A stretch of DNA of 64,000 nt from Streptomyces cavernae (GTDB taxonomy: Bacteria > Actinomycetota > Actinomycetes > Streptomycetales > Streptomycetaceae). The stretch spans positions 62,001 through 126,000 of the forward strand of contig NZ_RPDJ01000026.1 of the NCBI RefSeq assembly GCF_004023625.1. The letters run 5' to 3'. Position numbers and translations under genes: made by a program. This document shows, piece after piece, positions 43,312 to 53,125 of the stretch; the stretch's first letter is position 1; each line of letters starts with the position of its first letter. Below the pieces are notes generated by a model. It saw only the letters and a program-made list of their open reading frames with translations, made no database searches and had not been told where the DNA came from.

Positions 43312-43559
43312 TTCTCGCCCTCCCCGATGACGTTCACCTGGAGCGAGATCCGGGTGGCGCCGGCGTCCAGCGCCCTGCGCAGCAGCGCGTCGACCGCGCC
43401 GAGCACCGCGGTCGTGCCGCCCTCGGCGGTGTTGCCGAACGGGCCCACGTCCACCGCGTCCAGGTCGGCCGCCTCGACGACCTCCCGGGCGACCAGCGCG
43501 TGCCGCGGCACCTCGTCCAGGTCGAAGGGCTCGGTCGTGAACTCCACTCTCAAACGCAC
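43308..43559 (-). CDS. DUF77/YqgV-type thiamine-binding-like protein
   Basis: 83 residues from a GTG at 43559, 4 nt after GGGGG; an ATG at 43580 is an alternative. The sequence RLRVEFTTEPFDLDEVPRHALVAREVVEAADLDAVDVGPFGNTAEG and ALDAGATRISLQVNVIG fits the small beta-alpha-beta family annotated as thiamine-binding (MTH1187/YkoF-like). Its stop overlaps the HTH regulator start, so the two are coupled. Its link to purine catabolism is unclear. Confidence 0.75.
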   Translation of the reverse strand: MRLRVEFTTEPFDLDEVPRHALVAREVVEAADLDAVDVGPFGNTAEGGTTAVLGAVDALLRRALDAGATRISLQVNVIGEGEK

Positions 43560-43737
43560 TTGGCCCCCAACAGACTCCATCACGCGCCGCACCCTCGGCA
43601 CGGGACTGAGGCGACCCTAGCCGACGAGGCCGCCCGCGAACCCGGGACGGAATGCCGTGCATACCCTCCCCTACAGGTTCAAGCTGGACATAGAGCCGGC
43701 GCCATCCGGAGCGGGCAGCAGGGCGAGGAGAGATGCC

Positions 43738-44766
43738 ATGCGGGTGGGAGTACTGACCGGAGGCGGCGACTGCCCCGGCCTCAACGCGGTGATCCGCAGC
43801 GTCGTGCGCAAGGGCGTGCAGGAGTACGCCTGGGAGTTCACCGGGATCCTGGACGGGTGGGCCGGCGCGGTCAAGGACATGACCATGGCCCTCGACGTCC
43901 GGTCCGTGCGCGGGATCCTGCCGCTGGGTGGGACGATCCTCGGCTCCTCCCGAACCAACCCGCTGCGCCTGGACCACGGCATCGACCGCATCAAGGACAC
44001 CCTCGACGCGCACCGGATCGACGCCCTCGTCGTCATCGGCGGCGAGGACACCCTCGGCGTCGCGACCGCGCTCACCGAAGCCGGGGTCGACCTGGTCGGT
44101 GTGCCCAAGACCATCGACAACGACGTCGGCGGCACCGACTACACCTTCGGCTTCGACACCGCCGTCGGCATCGCGACCGACGCGATCGACCGCCTGCACA
44201 CCACCGCGGAGTCCCACAAGCGCACCCTCGTCGTCGAGGTGATGGGACGCCACTCGGGCTGGATCGCACTGCACGCCGGCATCTCCGGCGGCGCGAACGC
44301 CATCCTCATCCCGGAACTCGAGTTCGACCTCGACGAGGTGTGCGCCTGGGTGGAGAAACGCTTCGAGATCAACTACGCCCCCATCGTGGTGGTGGCGGAG
44401 GGCGCCGTCCCCAAGGCCGGTCAGATGGTGCTCAAGGACGAGTCACGGGACCAGTTCGGTCATGTACGCCTCTCCGGCATCGGCGACTGGCTGGCCCGTG
44501 AGATCGAGGGCCGTACCAGGAAGGACGCGCGCACGACCGTGCTCGGCCACATCCAGCGTGGCGGCACACCGAGCGCCTACGACCGCTGGCTCGCCACCCG
44601 CTTCGGTCTGCACGCCGTGGACGCGGTCCGGGACGGCGCTTTCGGCACGATGACGGCCCTGCGTGGAACGCAGATCGTGCGCGTTCCCCTCGACGACGCG
44701 ACCAGGGGGATCAAGCGGGTCCCGCCGGAGCTGTACGCGGAGTTCGGGGTGTTCTTCGGCACCTGA
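43738..44766 (+). CDS. pfkA: 6-phosphofructokinase, PPi-type signature
   Basis: 342 residues from ATG 43738 after GAGGAGA. Phosphofructokinase motifs: LTGGGDCPGLNAVIRSVV, LGGTILGSSRTNP, VIGGEDTLGVA, PKTIDNDVGGTDYTFGFDTA and VEVMGRHSGWIAL. The Asp in GGED and the Lys in PKTIDND are the residues associated with pyrophosphate-using enzymes, where ATP enzymes have Gly. It phosphorylates fructose 6-phosphate in glycolysis or works reversibly with PPi. It stands alone. Confidence 0.93.
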   Translation: MRVGVLTGGGDCPGLNAVIRSVVRKGVQEYAWEFTGILDGWAGAVKDMTMALDVRSVRGILPLGGTILGSSRTNPLRLDHGIDRIKDTLDAHRIDALVVIGGEDTLGVATALTEAGVDLVGVPKTIDNDVGGTDYTFGFDTAVGIATDAIDRLHTTAESHKRTLVVEVMGRHSGWIALHAGISGGANAILIPELEFDLDEVCAWVEKRFEINYAPIVVVAEGAVPKAGQMVLKDESRDQFGHVRLSGIGDWLAREIEGRTRKDARTTVLGHIQRGGTPSAYDRWLATRFGLHAVDAVRDGAFGTMTALRGTQIVRVPLDDATRGIKRVPPELYAEFGVFFGT

Positions 44767-44940
44767 GGCGGGTTGGTCCTCAGGTGGGCGGGTGAGGCGG
44801 GTCCACTCACGGGGGGACTGAGGCGGGACCCGTCACGGGAGTGGTGAGGCGAGTCCCCTCACGGATTACCTGGGGCGGGACCCCTCACGGGCGTACTCGG
44901 GCGGAACCCCTCACGGGTCACCTGAGGCAGGCGGTCCTCA
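44764..44940. repeat. 26-bp tandem array running stop codon to stop codon
   Basis: Units beginning TGAGGCGGGACCCCTCACGG start at 44793, 44819, 44845, 44871, 44897 and 44923, exactly 26 bp apart, with a divergent first copy at 44764. The array begins with the pfkA TGA and ends in the stop codon of the converging stress-protein gene. Each unit has a short inverted repeat. Confidence 0.9.
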
Positions 44941-45969
44941 AGTGTGGGGGACGACCGCGACCGGGCAGAGCGCGTGGTGCAGCACCGCGTGCGCCACGGG
45001 CCCCAGCCGCCGCTCGGCCGTCCGCAGCCCGGAGCGGCGGCCCAGCACCAGCAGACCGGCCTGTCGCGAGGCGTTGACCAGGGCGTAGGCCGGGTGGAGC
45101 AGGACGACGTCCGGCAGCACGGGCACCTCCGGACACTTCTCCCGCCAGACGTCCAGCACGTCCGACAACCGCTGGACCTCCTCGTCCTCCCAGGTCGCCC
45201 GGTCCTCCTCGGGCACGCCGAGCGGGGCCCACGGAGAGTCGAGCGAGAGCGCCCACGCGTACACGGCACGCAGTCGGGCGCCGTGCAGCCGGGCCGCACC
45301 GAAGGCGAAGTCCGCCGCCGGCTCCGCCACGCCGCGCACCTCGACGCCGAGGACCACATCCCCCGCGCCGGCCCTCGCGGCCCCGCGTTCGGAACGCGGC
45401 CCTTCACCGTGCCCGGAACCCCGCCCACGGGGCACGATCACGACCGGGCAGGACGCGGCGTCCGCCGTCGCCAGTGCGGTCGAGCCCACCACGAGACCGT
45501 CGAAACCGCCTGCGCCTCGCGCCCCGAGGACGAGGAGTTCGGCCGTGTCGGAAGCGTTCAGCAACACGACCGCCGGGGAGTCGGCGACCGGCTCCGCGGT
45601 CGTAGCGCCGGCCTCGGGGTGCCGTAGGGCGATGTCGGCCGCGGCACGGCGCAGCACGTCCTCGCCCCGCGGTCTCCAGGGGAAGGCGGCGGGCGGTTCG
45701 GCGGCGTGCGCGGCGTGGGCGGCGTGGGCGGCGTGGGCGGCGGACGGTTCGGCAGCGTGGGCGGCGGACGGTTCGGCAGCGTGGGCGGCGGACGGTTCGG
45801 CAGCGTGGGCGGCGGACGGTTCGGCGGTGTCCGCGGCGTGCGCGGCGGCCGGCACGGCGTGCACCAGCCGCAGGGGAACGCCCCGCAGAACCGCCTCCCG
45901 CGCGGCCCACTCAGCCGCGAGGAGACTCTCCCGGGAGCCGTCGATCCCGGCCACGACACAGCGGGTCAT
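44938..45969 (-). CDS. Tandem universal stress protein with internal repeat expansion
   Basis: 343 residues with two Usp domains. Domain 1 starts VVAGIDGSRESLLAAEWAAREA and ends ELLVLGARGAGGFDGLVVGSTALATADAASCPVVIVPRG, with the ATP-binding G-2x-G-9x-G(S/T) pattern. Domain 2 ends GLLVLGRRSGLRTAERRLGPVAHAVLHHALCPVAVVPH. A loop in domain 1 (about residues 45-92) is replaced by four AEPSAAHA octapeptides and four HAA tripeptides from a minisatellite. It is a cytoplasmic stress protein of unknown partner. Confidence 0.9.
   Translation of the reverse strand: MTRCVVAGIDGSRESLLAAEWAAREAVLRGVPLRLVHAVPAAAHAADTAEPSAAHAAEPSAAHAAEPSAAHAAEPSAAHAAHAAHAAHAAEPPAAFPWRPRGEDVLRRAAADIALRHPEAGATTAEPVADSPAVVLLNASDTAELLVLGARGAGGFDGLVVGSTALATADAASCPVVIVPRGRGSGHGEGPRSERGAARAGAGDVVLGVEVRGVAEPAADFAFGAARLHGARLRAVYAWALSLDSPWAPLGVPEEDRATWEDEEVQRLSDVLDVWREKCPEVPVLPDVVLLHPAYALVNASRQAGLLVLGRRSGLRTAERRLGPVAHAVLHHALCPVAVVPHT
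45691..45835. repeat. 24-bp and 9-bp minisatellites within the stress-protein gene
   Basis: Four 9-bp units (GCGTGGGCG) are followed by four 24-bp units with core CGGACGGTTCGGCAGCGTGG. All are multiples of three bases, so frame is kept in any copy number. Confidence 0.85.
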
Positions 45970-46103
45970 GCCGTCTCCTCACTACTCCCCGGCACCCCCA
46001 CATGCGGCAGGTGACCATTGTCGACCTCGCGACCGGGCACCACCACCGGAGACCTTGACAGCGCATCCGCTCGGCGGCAGTCTTCCATAAAGTAAAAGCT
46101 ATT

Positions 46104-46118
46104 TTCCGAGATGCGGAA
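46104..46118. promoter_or_regulatory. Candidate AllR-type operator before hyi
   Basis: TTCCGAGATGCGGAA is a perfect TTCCG-N5-CGGAA dyad ending 22 bp before the hyi start, overlapping where RNA polymerase or ribosomes would sit. Matches the site before gcl. Confidence 0.65.
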
Positions 46119-46140
46119 TATGGAAGGGAGCGCCTGACTC

Positions 46141-46980
46141 ATGGGTTTCGCGGACCAGCGCTTCGACGTCAACCTGTCGATCCTCTTCACGGAACTCCCT
46201 CTCCTTCAGCGCCCCGCTGCCGCCGCCGCGGCGGGGTTCACCGCGGTCGAACTATGGTGGCCCTGGGTGGACACCCCCGCCCCCGAGCGGTCCGAACTCA
46301 CCGCGCTCGGGAAGGCGATCGAGGACGCCGGCGTACGGCTGACCGGCCTCAACTTCTACGCGGGGCGGTTGCCGGGGCCGGACCGGGGAGCCCTGTCGGT
46401 CCCCGGCGACGAGTCGGAGAGGTTCCGGTCCAACATCGACGTGGCGGCCGGCTTCGCCGAGTCGCTGGGCTGCACGGCGCTCAACGCGCTCTACGGCAAC
46501 CGCGTCGACGGCGTCGACCCGGCCGAACAGGACGCGCTGGCGCTGGAGAATCTCGTGCTCGCCGCACGGGCGGCCGACCGGATCGGCGCCGTACTGCTGA
46601 TCGAGGCACTCAACCGGGTGGAGTCGCCCCACTGCCCGCTGGTGTCGGCCCCGGCCGCCGTGGCGGTCGTCGACAAGGTCAACGCGGCCACCGGGCTGGG
46701 CAACGCGCGGTTCCTGATGGACCTCTACCACCTGTCCATGAACGGCGAGGACCTGCCGCAGGTGATCGCCTCCTACGTGGACAGGACCGGTCATGTGCAG
46801 ATCGCCGACAACCCCGGCCGGGGCGCGCCCGGCACCGGTTCGCTGCCCCTCGAAGAACTCCTGGACCGGTTGGGCAAGGCGGGCTACGAGGGCTGGATCG
46901 GCCTGGAGTACAAGCCCGGCGACCGGCCGAGCTCGGAGGCGTTCGACTGGCTGCCCCGGGCGGCCCGCGCCGCTCGCTGA
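46141..46980 (+). CDS. hyi: Hydroxypyruvate isomerase
   Basis: 279 residues, starting MGFADQRFDVNLSILFTELPLLQRPAAAAAAGFTAVELWWPW, after AGGGAG. The xylose-isomerase-like TIM barrel of Hyi is clear: LNFYAGRLPGPDRG, LIEALNRVESPHCPLV (catalytic Glu), FLMDLYHLSMNGEDL and HVQIADNPGRGAPGTG, WIGLEYKPG. It interconverts tartronate semialdehyde and hydroxypyruvate downstream of Gcl. It is followed 44 bp later by glxR on the same strand. Confidence 0.95.
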   Translation: MGFADQRFDVNLSILFTELPLLQRPAAAAAAGFTAVELWWPWVDTPAPERSELTALGKAIEDAGVRLTGLNFYAGRLPGPDRGALSVPGDESERFRSNIDVAAGFAESLGCTALNALYGNRVDGVDPAEQDALALENLVLAARAADRIGAVLLIEALNRVESPHCPLVSAPAAVAVVDKVNAATGLGNARFLMDLYHLSMNGEDLPQVIASYVDRTGHVQIADNPGRGAPGTGSLPLEELLDRLGKAGYEGWIGLEYKPGDRPSSEAFDWLPRAARAAR

Positions 46981-47024
46981 GCGGCAACTCACCGACAGAG
47001 CCGAGTGGTTGGAGAGGCATCCTC

Positions 47025-48038
47025 GTGAGCGACAACCCGATGAGCGACAACCCGGCAAGCGGCACCCCGGCAAGCGGGGCCCCCATGAGCGACACCACGA
47101 CAGGCAGCACCGCGACAAGCAGCACATCGATGAGCGACACCACGACGAACAGCGGGCTCCCCAGGATCGCGTGGATAGGCCTGGGCATCATGGGCTCCCC
47201 GATGTCCGAGAACCTCGTCAAGGCGGGTTACGACGTCACCGGGTACACCCTCGAACCGGAGAAGCTGGACCGGCTGGCGGCGGCCGGGGGCACACCCGCG
47301 CGGTCGGTCGCGGAGGCGGTGCGCGACGCCGATGTGGTGATCACGATGGTGCCCGCGTCCCCGCAGGTCGAGGCCGTCTGCTACGGGCCGGACGGGATCC
47401 TGGAGAACGCCCGGTCCGGTGCCCTTCTGATCGACATGTCCTCGATCACCCCGCAGACCTCCGTGGACCTGGCGAGGGCCGCGGCGGGCAGGGGCATCCG
47501 GGTGCTGGACGCCCCGGTCTCCGGTGGTGAGGCCGGTGCCGTGGAGGCCGTGCTGTCCATCATGGTCGGCGGTGAACAGTCCGACTTCGACGCCGCGCGG
47601 CCGGTCTTCGACGTACTCGGCAGGACCGTCGTGCGGTGCGGGCCGCACGGCGCGGGGCAGACGGTGAAGGCCGCCAACCAGCTGATCGTGGCCGTGAACC
47701 TCCAGGCCTGCGCGGAGGCCGTGGTCTTCCTGGAGCGGTCGGGGGTCGACCTGAGCGCCGCACTCGACGTCCTGAACGGCGGTCTCGCCGGCTCCACGGT
47801 GCTGACCCGCAAGAAGGACAACTTCCTGAACCGGGACTTCGCGCCGGGCTTCCGCATCGATCTGCACCACAAGGACATGGGCATCGTCACCGACGCGGCC
47901 CGCGGTGTGGGCGCCGCGCTGCCGGTCGGCGCCGTGGTGTCCCAGCTGATCGCCTCACTGCGCGCGCAGGGCGACGGCGGGCTCGACCACTCCGCGCTGC
48001 TGCGCTCGGTCGAGCGGCTCTCCGGCACCCGGTTGTGA
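47025..48038 (+). CDS. glxR: 2-hydroxy-3-oxopropionate (tartronate semialdehyde) reductase
   Basis: 337 residues from a GTG at 47025 after GGAGAGG. The core begins at about residue 45 (RIAWIGLGIMGSPMSENLVKAGYDVTGYTLEP) with the NADP motif GLGIMG. DAPVSGGEAGA, the catalytic Lys in AANQLIVAVNL-adjacent GAGQTVKAAN, and LHHKDMGI follow. It reduces tartronate semialdehyde to glycerate. The ~44 N-terminal residues are a Ser/Thr/Asp repeat stretch (MSDNPMSDNPASG..., MSDTTT twice) absent from the family. The ATG at about 47130 (MSDTTTNSGLPRIAW) may be the ancestral start. Confidence 0.93.
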   Translation: MSDNPMSDNPASGTPASGAPMSDTTTGSTATSSTSMSDTTTNSGLPRIAWIGLGIMGSPMSENLVKAGYDVTGYTLEPEKLDRLAAAGGTPARSVAEAVRDADVVITMVPASPQVEAVCYGPDGILENARSGALLIDMSSITPQTSVDLARAAAGRGIRVLDAPVSGGEAGAVEAVLSIMVGGEQSDFDAARPVFDVLGRTVVRCGPHGAGQTVKAANQLIVAVNLQACAEAVVFLERSGVDLSAALDVLNGGLAGSTVLTRKKDNFLNRDFAPGFRIDLHHKDMGIVTDAARGVGAALPVGAVVSQLIASLRAQGDGGLDHSALLRSVERLSGTRL

Positions 48039-48149
48039 GTTGCCGGCGGCTCATCGGCCCTTCTCGGTGGTCATGTCGATCAGGCCGTGGGCGGTGATGG
48101 CGCCTATGGCCAGTACCCGGCGAGGAGCTGCCGCTTGACCACAGAACAC

Positions 48150-48545
48150 GTCATTCACGATGAGAACGGCGTTGCCCTCCGCCTCAACAGGACCCCGCTG
48201 AGGCTGCCGCCGCCCCTCGACACGGGCTGCTGTTCATCCGAAGCGACCTGCAGAACCAGACGAAGCCTCCATCGGAACCGCTGTGGCAGGCGACCACCGC
48301 AGGTTTGCGCTGGGTCTGACGCCACCCCCTCATCCGCGCAGCGATCCTGTTGATCGCCGTCAGCAACCTGGTCTTCCAGGCCCTCGTATTGATCCTGGTC
48401 GTCCTCGCCCAGCACCAAGGCGCCACATCCACCACCATCGGGATGATGCTCGGCATCTACAGCGGTGGTGGTCTGATCGGCGCACTCGCGGCGAGCAGGC
48501 TCCATCGTCACTTCAAGCCCAAGATTCCGCGCGGCACAAGGCCGC
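48150..48545 (+). pseudogene. Remnant of an MFS efflux transporter
   Basis: Fragments read LFIRSDLQNQ, then LWQATTAGLRWV, then RHPLIRAAILLIAVSNLVFQALVLILVVLAQHQGA...IGMMLGIYSGGGLIGALAASRLHRHFKPK. The first two and the third are in one phase, separated by TGA at about 48317-48319. The membrane segment is typical of macrolide/enterobactin-type MFS exporters. Both ends are missing, and the tail runs directly into the RHS remnant. Confidence 0.7.
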
Positions 48546-48579
48546 TGGCTCTGAGCAGCCTCAGTTACCACTCTCTTCC

Positions 48580-50123
48580 ATGCGCCGGTTGCGCCCGGTC
48601 GCTGCGGCGCTGACGCTGCTGATGGCCCTCGAGGCTGCCGTGGTCGTGGAGTCCACGGGCCAGGCTGTCGCTCTGCCGCAGGATGTGCCCGCAAAGAAGG
48701 CGAGCGCACCCGGCAAAGCGCCCAAGGAACTTGGACCCGCCACAGCGGCTTCCGTTGCGGCTGCCCGGTTGAAGGCGAAAATCCAGAACCGCCGGATCGA
48801 GGCCACCGACGCTCGCACGGAGACCTCGACGACCTACGTGAATGCCGATGGCACGGTCACGGAGGAGGCGTATGCCGGTCCGGTCCGTTTCAAGGGTGAT
48901 GACGGTTCGTGGCAGGATGTCGATGCTTCGCTGACCCAGGCCGAGGACGGGTCGATCAGGGCCAAGGGGCATCCTCACGGGCTGACTCTGGCGGGCAGGC
49001 ATGCTGCTCCGAGGGGCCTGAAGGCGGCCGGTGCGCCGAGCGCGTCGGCGCCGGTGCCGCTGGTGACCATGGAGGATCGTGCGGGCCGGCAGATGCAGCT
49101 CGGCTGGTACGGCGCGCTGCCTACGCCCACGGTTGAGGGTGCCGAGGACACTGTCGCCCGGTACAAGGATGTGCTGCCGGCGACCGACCTGCTGATCGAG
49201 TCCACGCGGACCGGCTATGAGCAGTTACTCGAGCTCAAAGATCGTTCCGCTGTCGATGCCAACGGCCAGGTCGCCTACAGCCTGAAGGCCGAGGGGCTGA
49301 TTGCGAAGGCGCACGAGGACGGGTCGGTCACCTTCACCGACGCGAAGGGCAAGACCGCGGGGGTCCTGCCGTCGCCGGTGATGTGGGATGCCCAATCTCG
49401 CGCACCACGTACACCGGAGGCGGCGCCTACCAGGAGTACACCTACGACGCGGCAGGCCGCCTGACCAAGGTGGACGACTCCCAAGCCGGCGTCACCACCC
49501 GCCGTGACTACGCCTTCGACGACAACACCAACCGCACGGCCCTGACCACCACCATCGACGACGTCGACGGAGGCACACCCACCACCAACACGGTCAACTC
49601 CACCTACGACAGCGCCGACCGGCTCATCGCCCCCGGTACTGTCTACGACGCCTTCGGCCGTACCACCGCACAGGCCGGCGGCGCTCAGAACGCCTACTAC
49701 GCCAACGACCTCGTCCGCCAGATCACGGCCGATGGGGATCCACTGCGCATGCCACCACGGCCCGTATTCCCCGTCCGGGTGGCCTTCCTCTGCTCCCGCC
49801 GGCAAGCGCGGATCGTCGGAGTCGGCCTCGCTTACGTCGGCAGCCGCTATCTGGGCTACCGATGCAGGTACAGCTACGGTATGCGCGTCTGCTCCGGCGG
49901 CATCGGTCTCCATTCCAGGGGTGGAGCCACACTCGGGACCACCTTCTTCACACCGAAGAGGAATCCCGACGCCGCGCTCATGCGGCACGAGAAACGCCAC
50001 AGAAGCCAGTGGAAGCGGTACGGCTTCCGGTTCGGATACATGTACCTGAGGGCCGGAACCAACGCTTGCCGCAACAAGTGGGAGCGGCGTGCCAACTGGA
50101 AGGACGGAGACTACCCGTGCTGA
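48580..50123 (+). pseudogene. Decayed RHS-type polymorphic toxin gene
   Basis: The N-terminal piece (48580-49464) has a signal peptide (MRRLRPVAAALTLLMALEAAVVV) and a wall-protein-like region (TYVNADGTVTEEAYAGPVRFKGDDGSWQDVDASL). After MWDA near 49392 the sense continues in another frame with RHS/YD repeats (YTYDAAGRLTKVDD, YDSADRLI). It ends in a cationic C-terminal domain with HEKRH (HExxH, metallopeptidase-like) and NKWERRANWKDGDYPC. Intact RHS toxins are far longer, so a large out-of-frame internal deletion is inferred. The toxin tail itself is open from 49383 to 50123 and could still be made from an internal start. Confidence 0.75.
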
Positions 50124-50698
50124 CCGACGCGACCCGCAGGCCAGGGCACCGCAGGGTCGAACTGGTCGTCACTCTCGGCATCTTGATCGCCGTAGGTGCT
50201 CTCGCCGCGATCGGCCTGTGGGTGTACGGCGTCTACAGCATGTCCGCCCCGGACAAGCCCGTCGTGCCCGGTGCCAGAGTCGAAGGGGAGACGATTGTCA
50301 TCAAGTTCCCTCTCTGCTCCACCGACGTGATCCGGCGCGTGGAGGTCACGGACTCCGACGACACCAGTAACTATCCGCAGATCGTGTGGTGGGCCTCCAA
50401 CCCCACGACACCGGCGACCAGGAGGGGAGTCGTGAAGCTCTGGTCCGGCGACGGATTTGAGCGCCGCGCCCCTGAACCGGCCAAGTCCGCCGTCCCACGG
50501 AACCTGGTGGTGGGGTACCTGGATCCGTCGGGTCACGGGCGCGATGGTGTCTTCACCCTGCGCACAATATCCACGGCGAAGCTGAAGCCTGGGCAGTACT
50601 GGACCGATTACGGCCCCATGACCGCGGCACAGATCGACGCTCAACTCAATTGCAACAACGGCACGTCCACACCCACACCGAAGCCGAAGACAGACTAG
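50117..50698 (+). CDS. Putative membrane-anchored immunity protein
   Basis: 193 residues from a GTG at 50117, which overlaps the end of the toxin frame by 7 nt and follows GGAG. One transmembrane helix (VELVVTLGILIAVGALAAIGLWVYGVY, about 14-40) anchors an outside domain of about 150 residues with Cys in FPLCSTDVI and LNCNNG. The position directly after an HExxH toxin tail and the membrane anchoring fit an immunity role for a secreted toxin. I recognise no family. Confidence 0.5.
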   Translation: MLTDATRRPGHRRVELVVTLGILIAVGALAAIGLWVYGVYSMSAPDKPVVPGARVEGETIVIKFPLCSTDVIRRVEVTDSDDTSNYPQIVWWASNPTTPATRRGVVKLWSGDGFERRAPEPAKSAVPRNLVVGYLDPSGHGRDGVFTLRTISTAKLKPGQYWTDYGPMTAAQIDAQLNCNNGTSTPTPKPKTD

Positions 50699-51060
50699 CA
50701 GTCGCCTACACGCGGACGATCACCGCTTTGAGAGCGCCCAGACGTCCTCAGCGGCTCTGGGAAAGGGGCTATTCCGCAGTCTCGAATATCCGAACCTACC
50801 GATACCCGGCGGACTCCTGGACCACCGACCGGGGCCCGGCCGGCCGCCCCGTGCCGCAGTGGACCCTCCCCGGCGCGACCCCCGTCGAGACCCTCGGGCG
50901 GAACGGCCACCACCTCTGACGGGCTGAACCGCGGCCGGAACCGCTGGGCGCACTGTGTACGCCGCCGGGCGTAGCCCGCCTACGGAACCCTCAAAGGAAG
51001 CTCTGAACCCGGGCCGGGGGGCTTCAACCGCCCCGGCGGCAGGGCACATTCTTGGAACAC
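50699..51060. other. Intergenic region without a supported gene
   Basis: Between the immunity-like gene and gcl. An 89-codon frame across 50650-50919 ends WTLPGATPVETLGRNGHHL but overlaps the immunity gene and has no recognisable domain or ribosome-binding site. It may be the tail of a lost gene. Nothing else is evident. Confidence 0.5.
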
Positions 51061-51063
51061 CGG

Positions 51064-51094
51064 GGGGCCCGCCGGCACGGGGGCGGCGGGCCCC
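51064..51094 (-). terminator. Strong hairpin downstream of gcl
   Basis: GGGGCCCGCC pairs perfectly with GGCGGGCCCC across an 11-nt loop, 10 bp after the gcl stop codon. This is a good intrinsic-type terminator for a high-GC genome, although no T-run follows. Confidence 0.7.
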
Positions 51095-51103
51095 GCCGGG
51101 ATG

Positions 51104-52888
<1,785 letters not shown>

Positions 52889-52976
52889 CGGGGACTCCTG
52901 CCTCGGCTGCTTTTCCGGCGCTTCCCTGCACTGCTGTTCCCTGCTGCTCCACGCGCTTGCGGATTGTGGCGCGTTA

Positions 52977-52991
52977 TTCCGTATTACGGAA
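52977..52991. promoter_or_regulatory. Candidate AllR-type operator before gcl
   Basis: TTCCGTATTACGGAA is a perfect TTCCG-N5-CGGAA dyad 89 bp upstream of the gcl start. The immediate surroundings are unusually AT-rich for this genome, as expected of a promoter. Confidence 0.7.
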
Positions 52992-53125
52992 AAGTTTTTC
53001 TACTATCTGGAAGCAATGTAGGTGGGGCCTCACGGGCCGTCAAGAGCGGCCGTTTCGCTGTCAGGAGGGGGCTCACTGATGGACGATGGGAGCGCGTGTT
53101 CCACGGCGAACCCCAGGAGTGGCCC

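Noticed and set aside
48052..48142. Minus-strand tail reading RVLAIGAITAHGLIDMTTEKGR before a stop
   Set aside because: It may be the C-terminal relic of a lost gene, but there is no start, domain or ribosome-binding site and I cannot name a family.
50650..50919. 89-codon plus-strand ORF after the immunity-like gene
   Set aside because: It overlaps the upstream gene in another frame and shows no domain, start signal or hydrophobic pattern.
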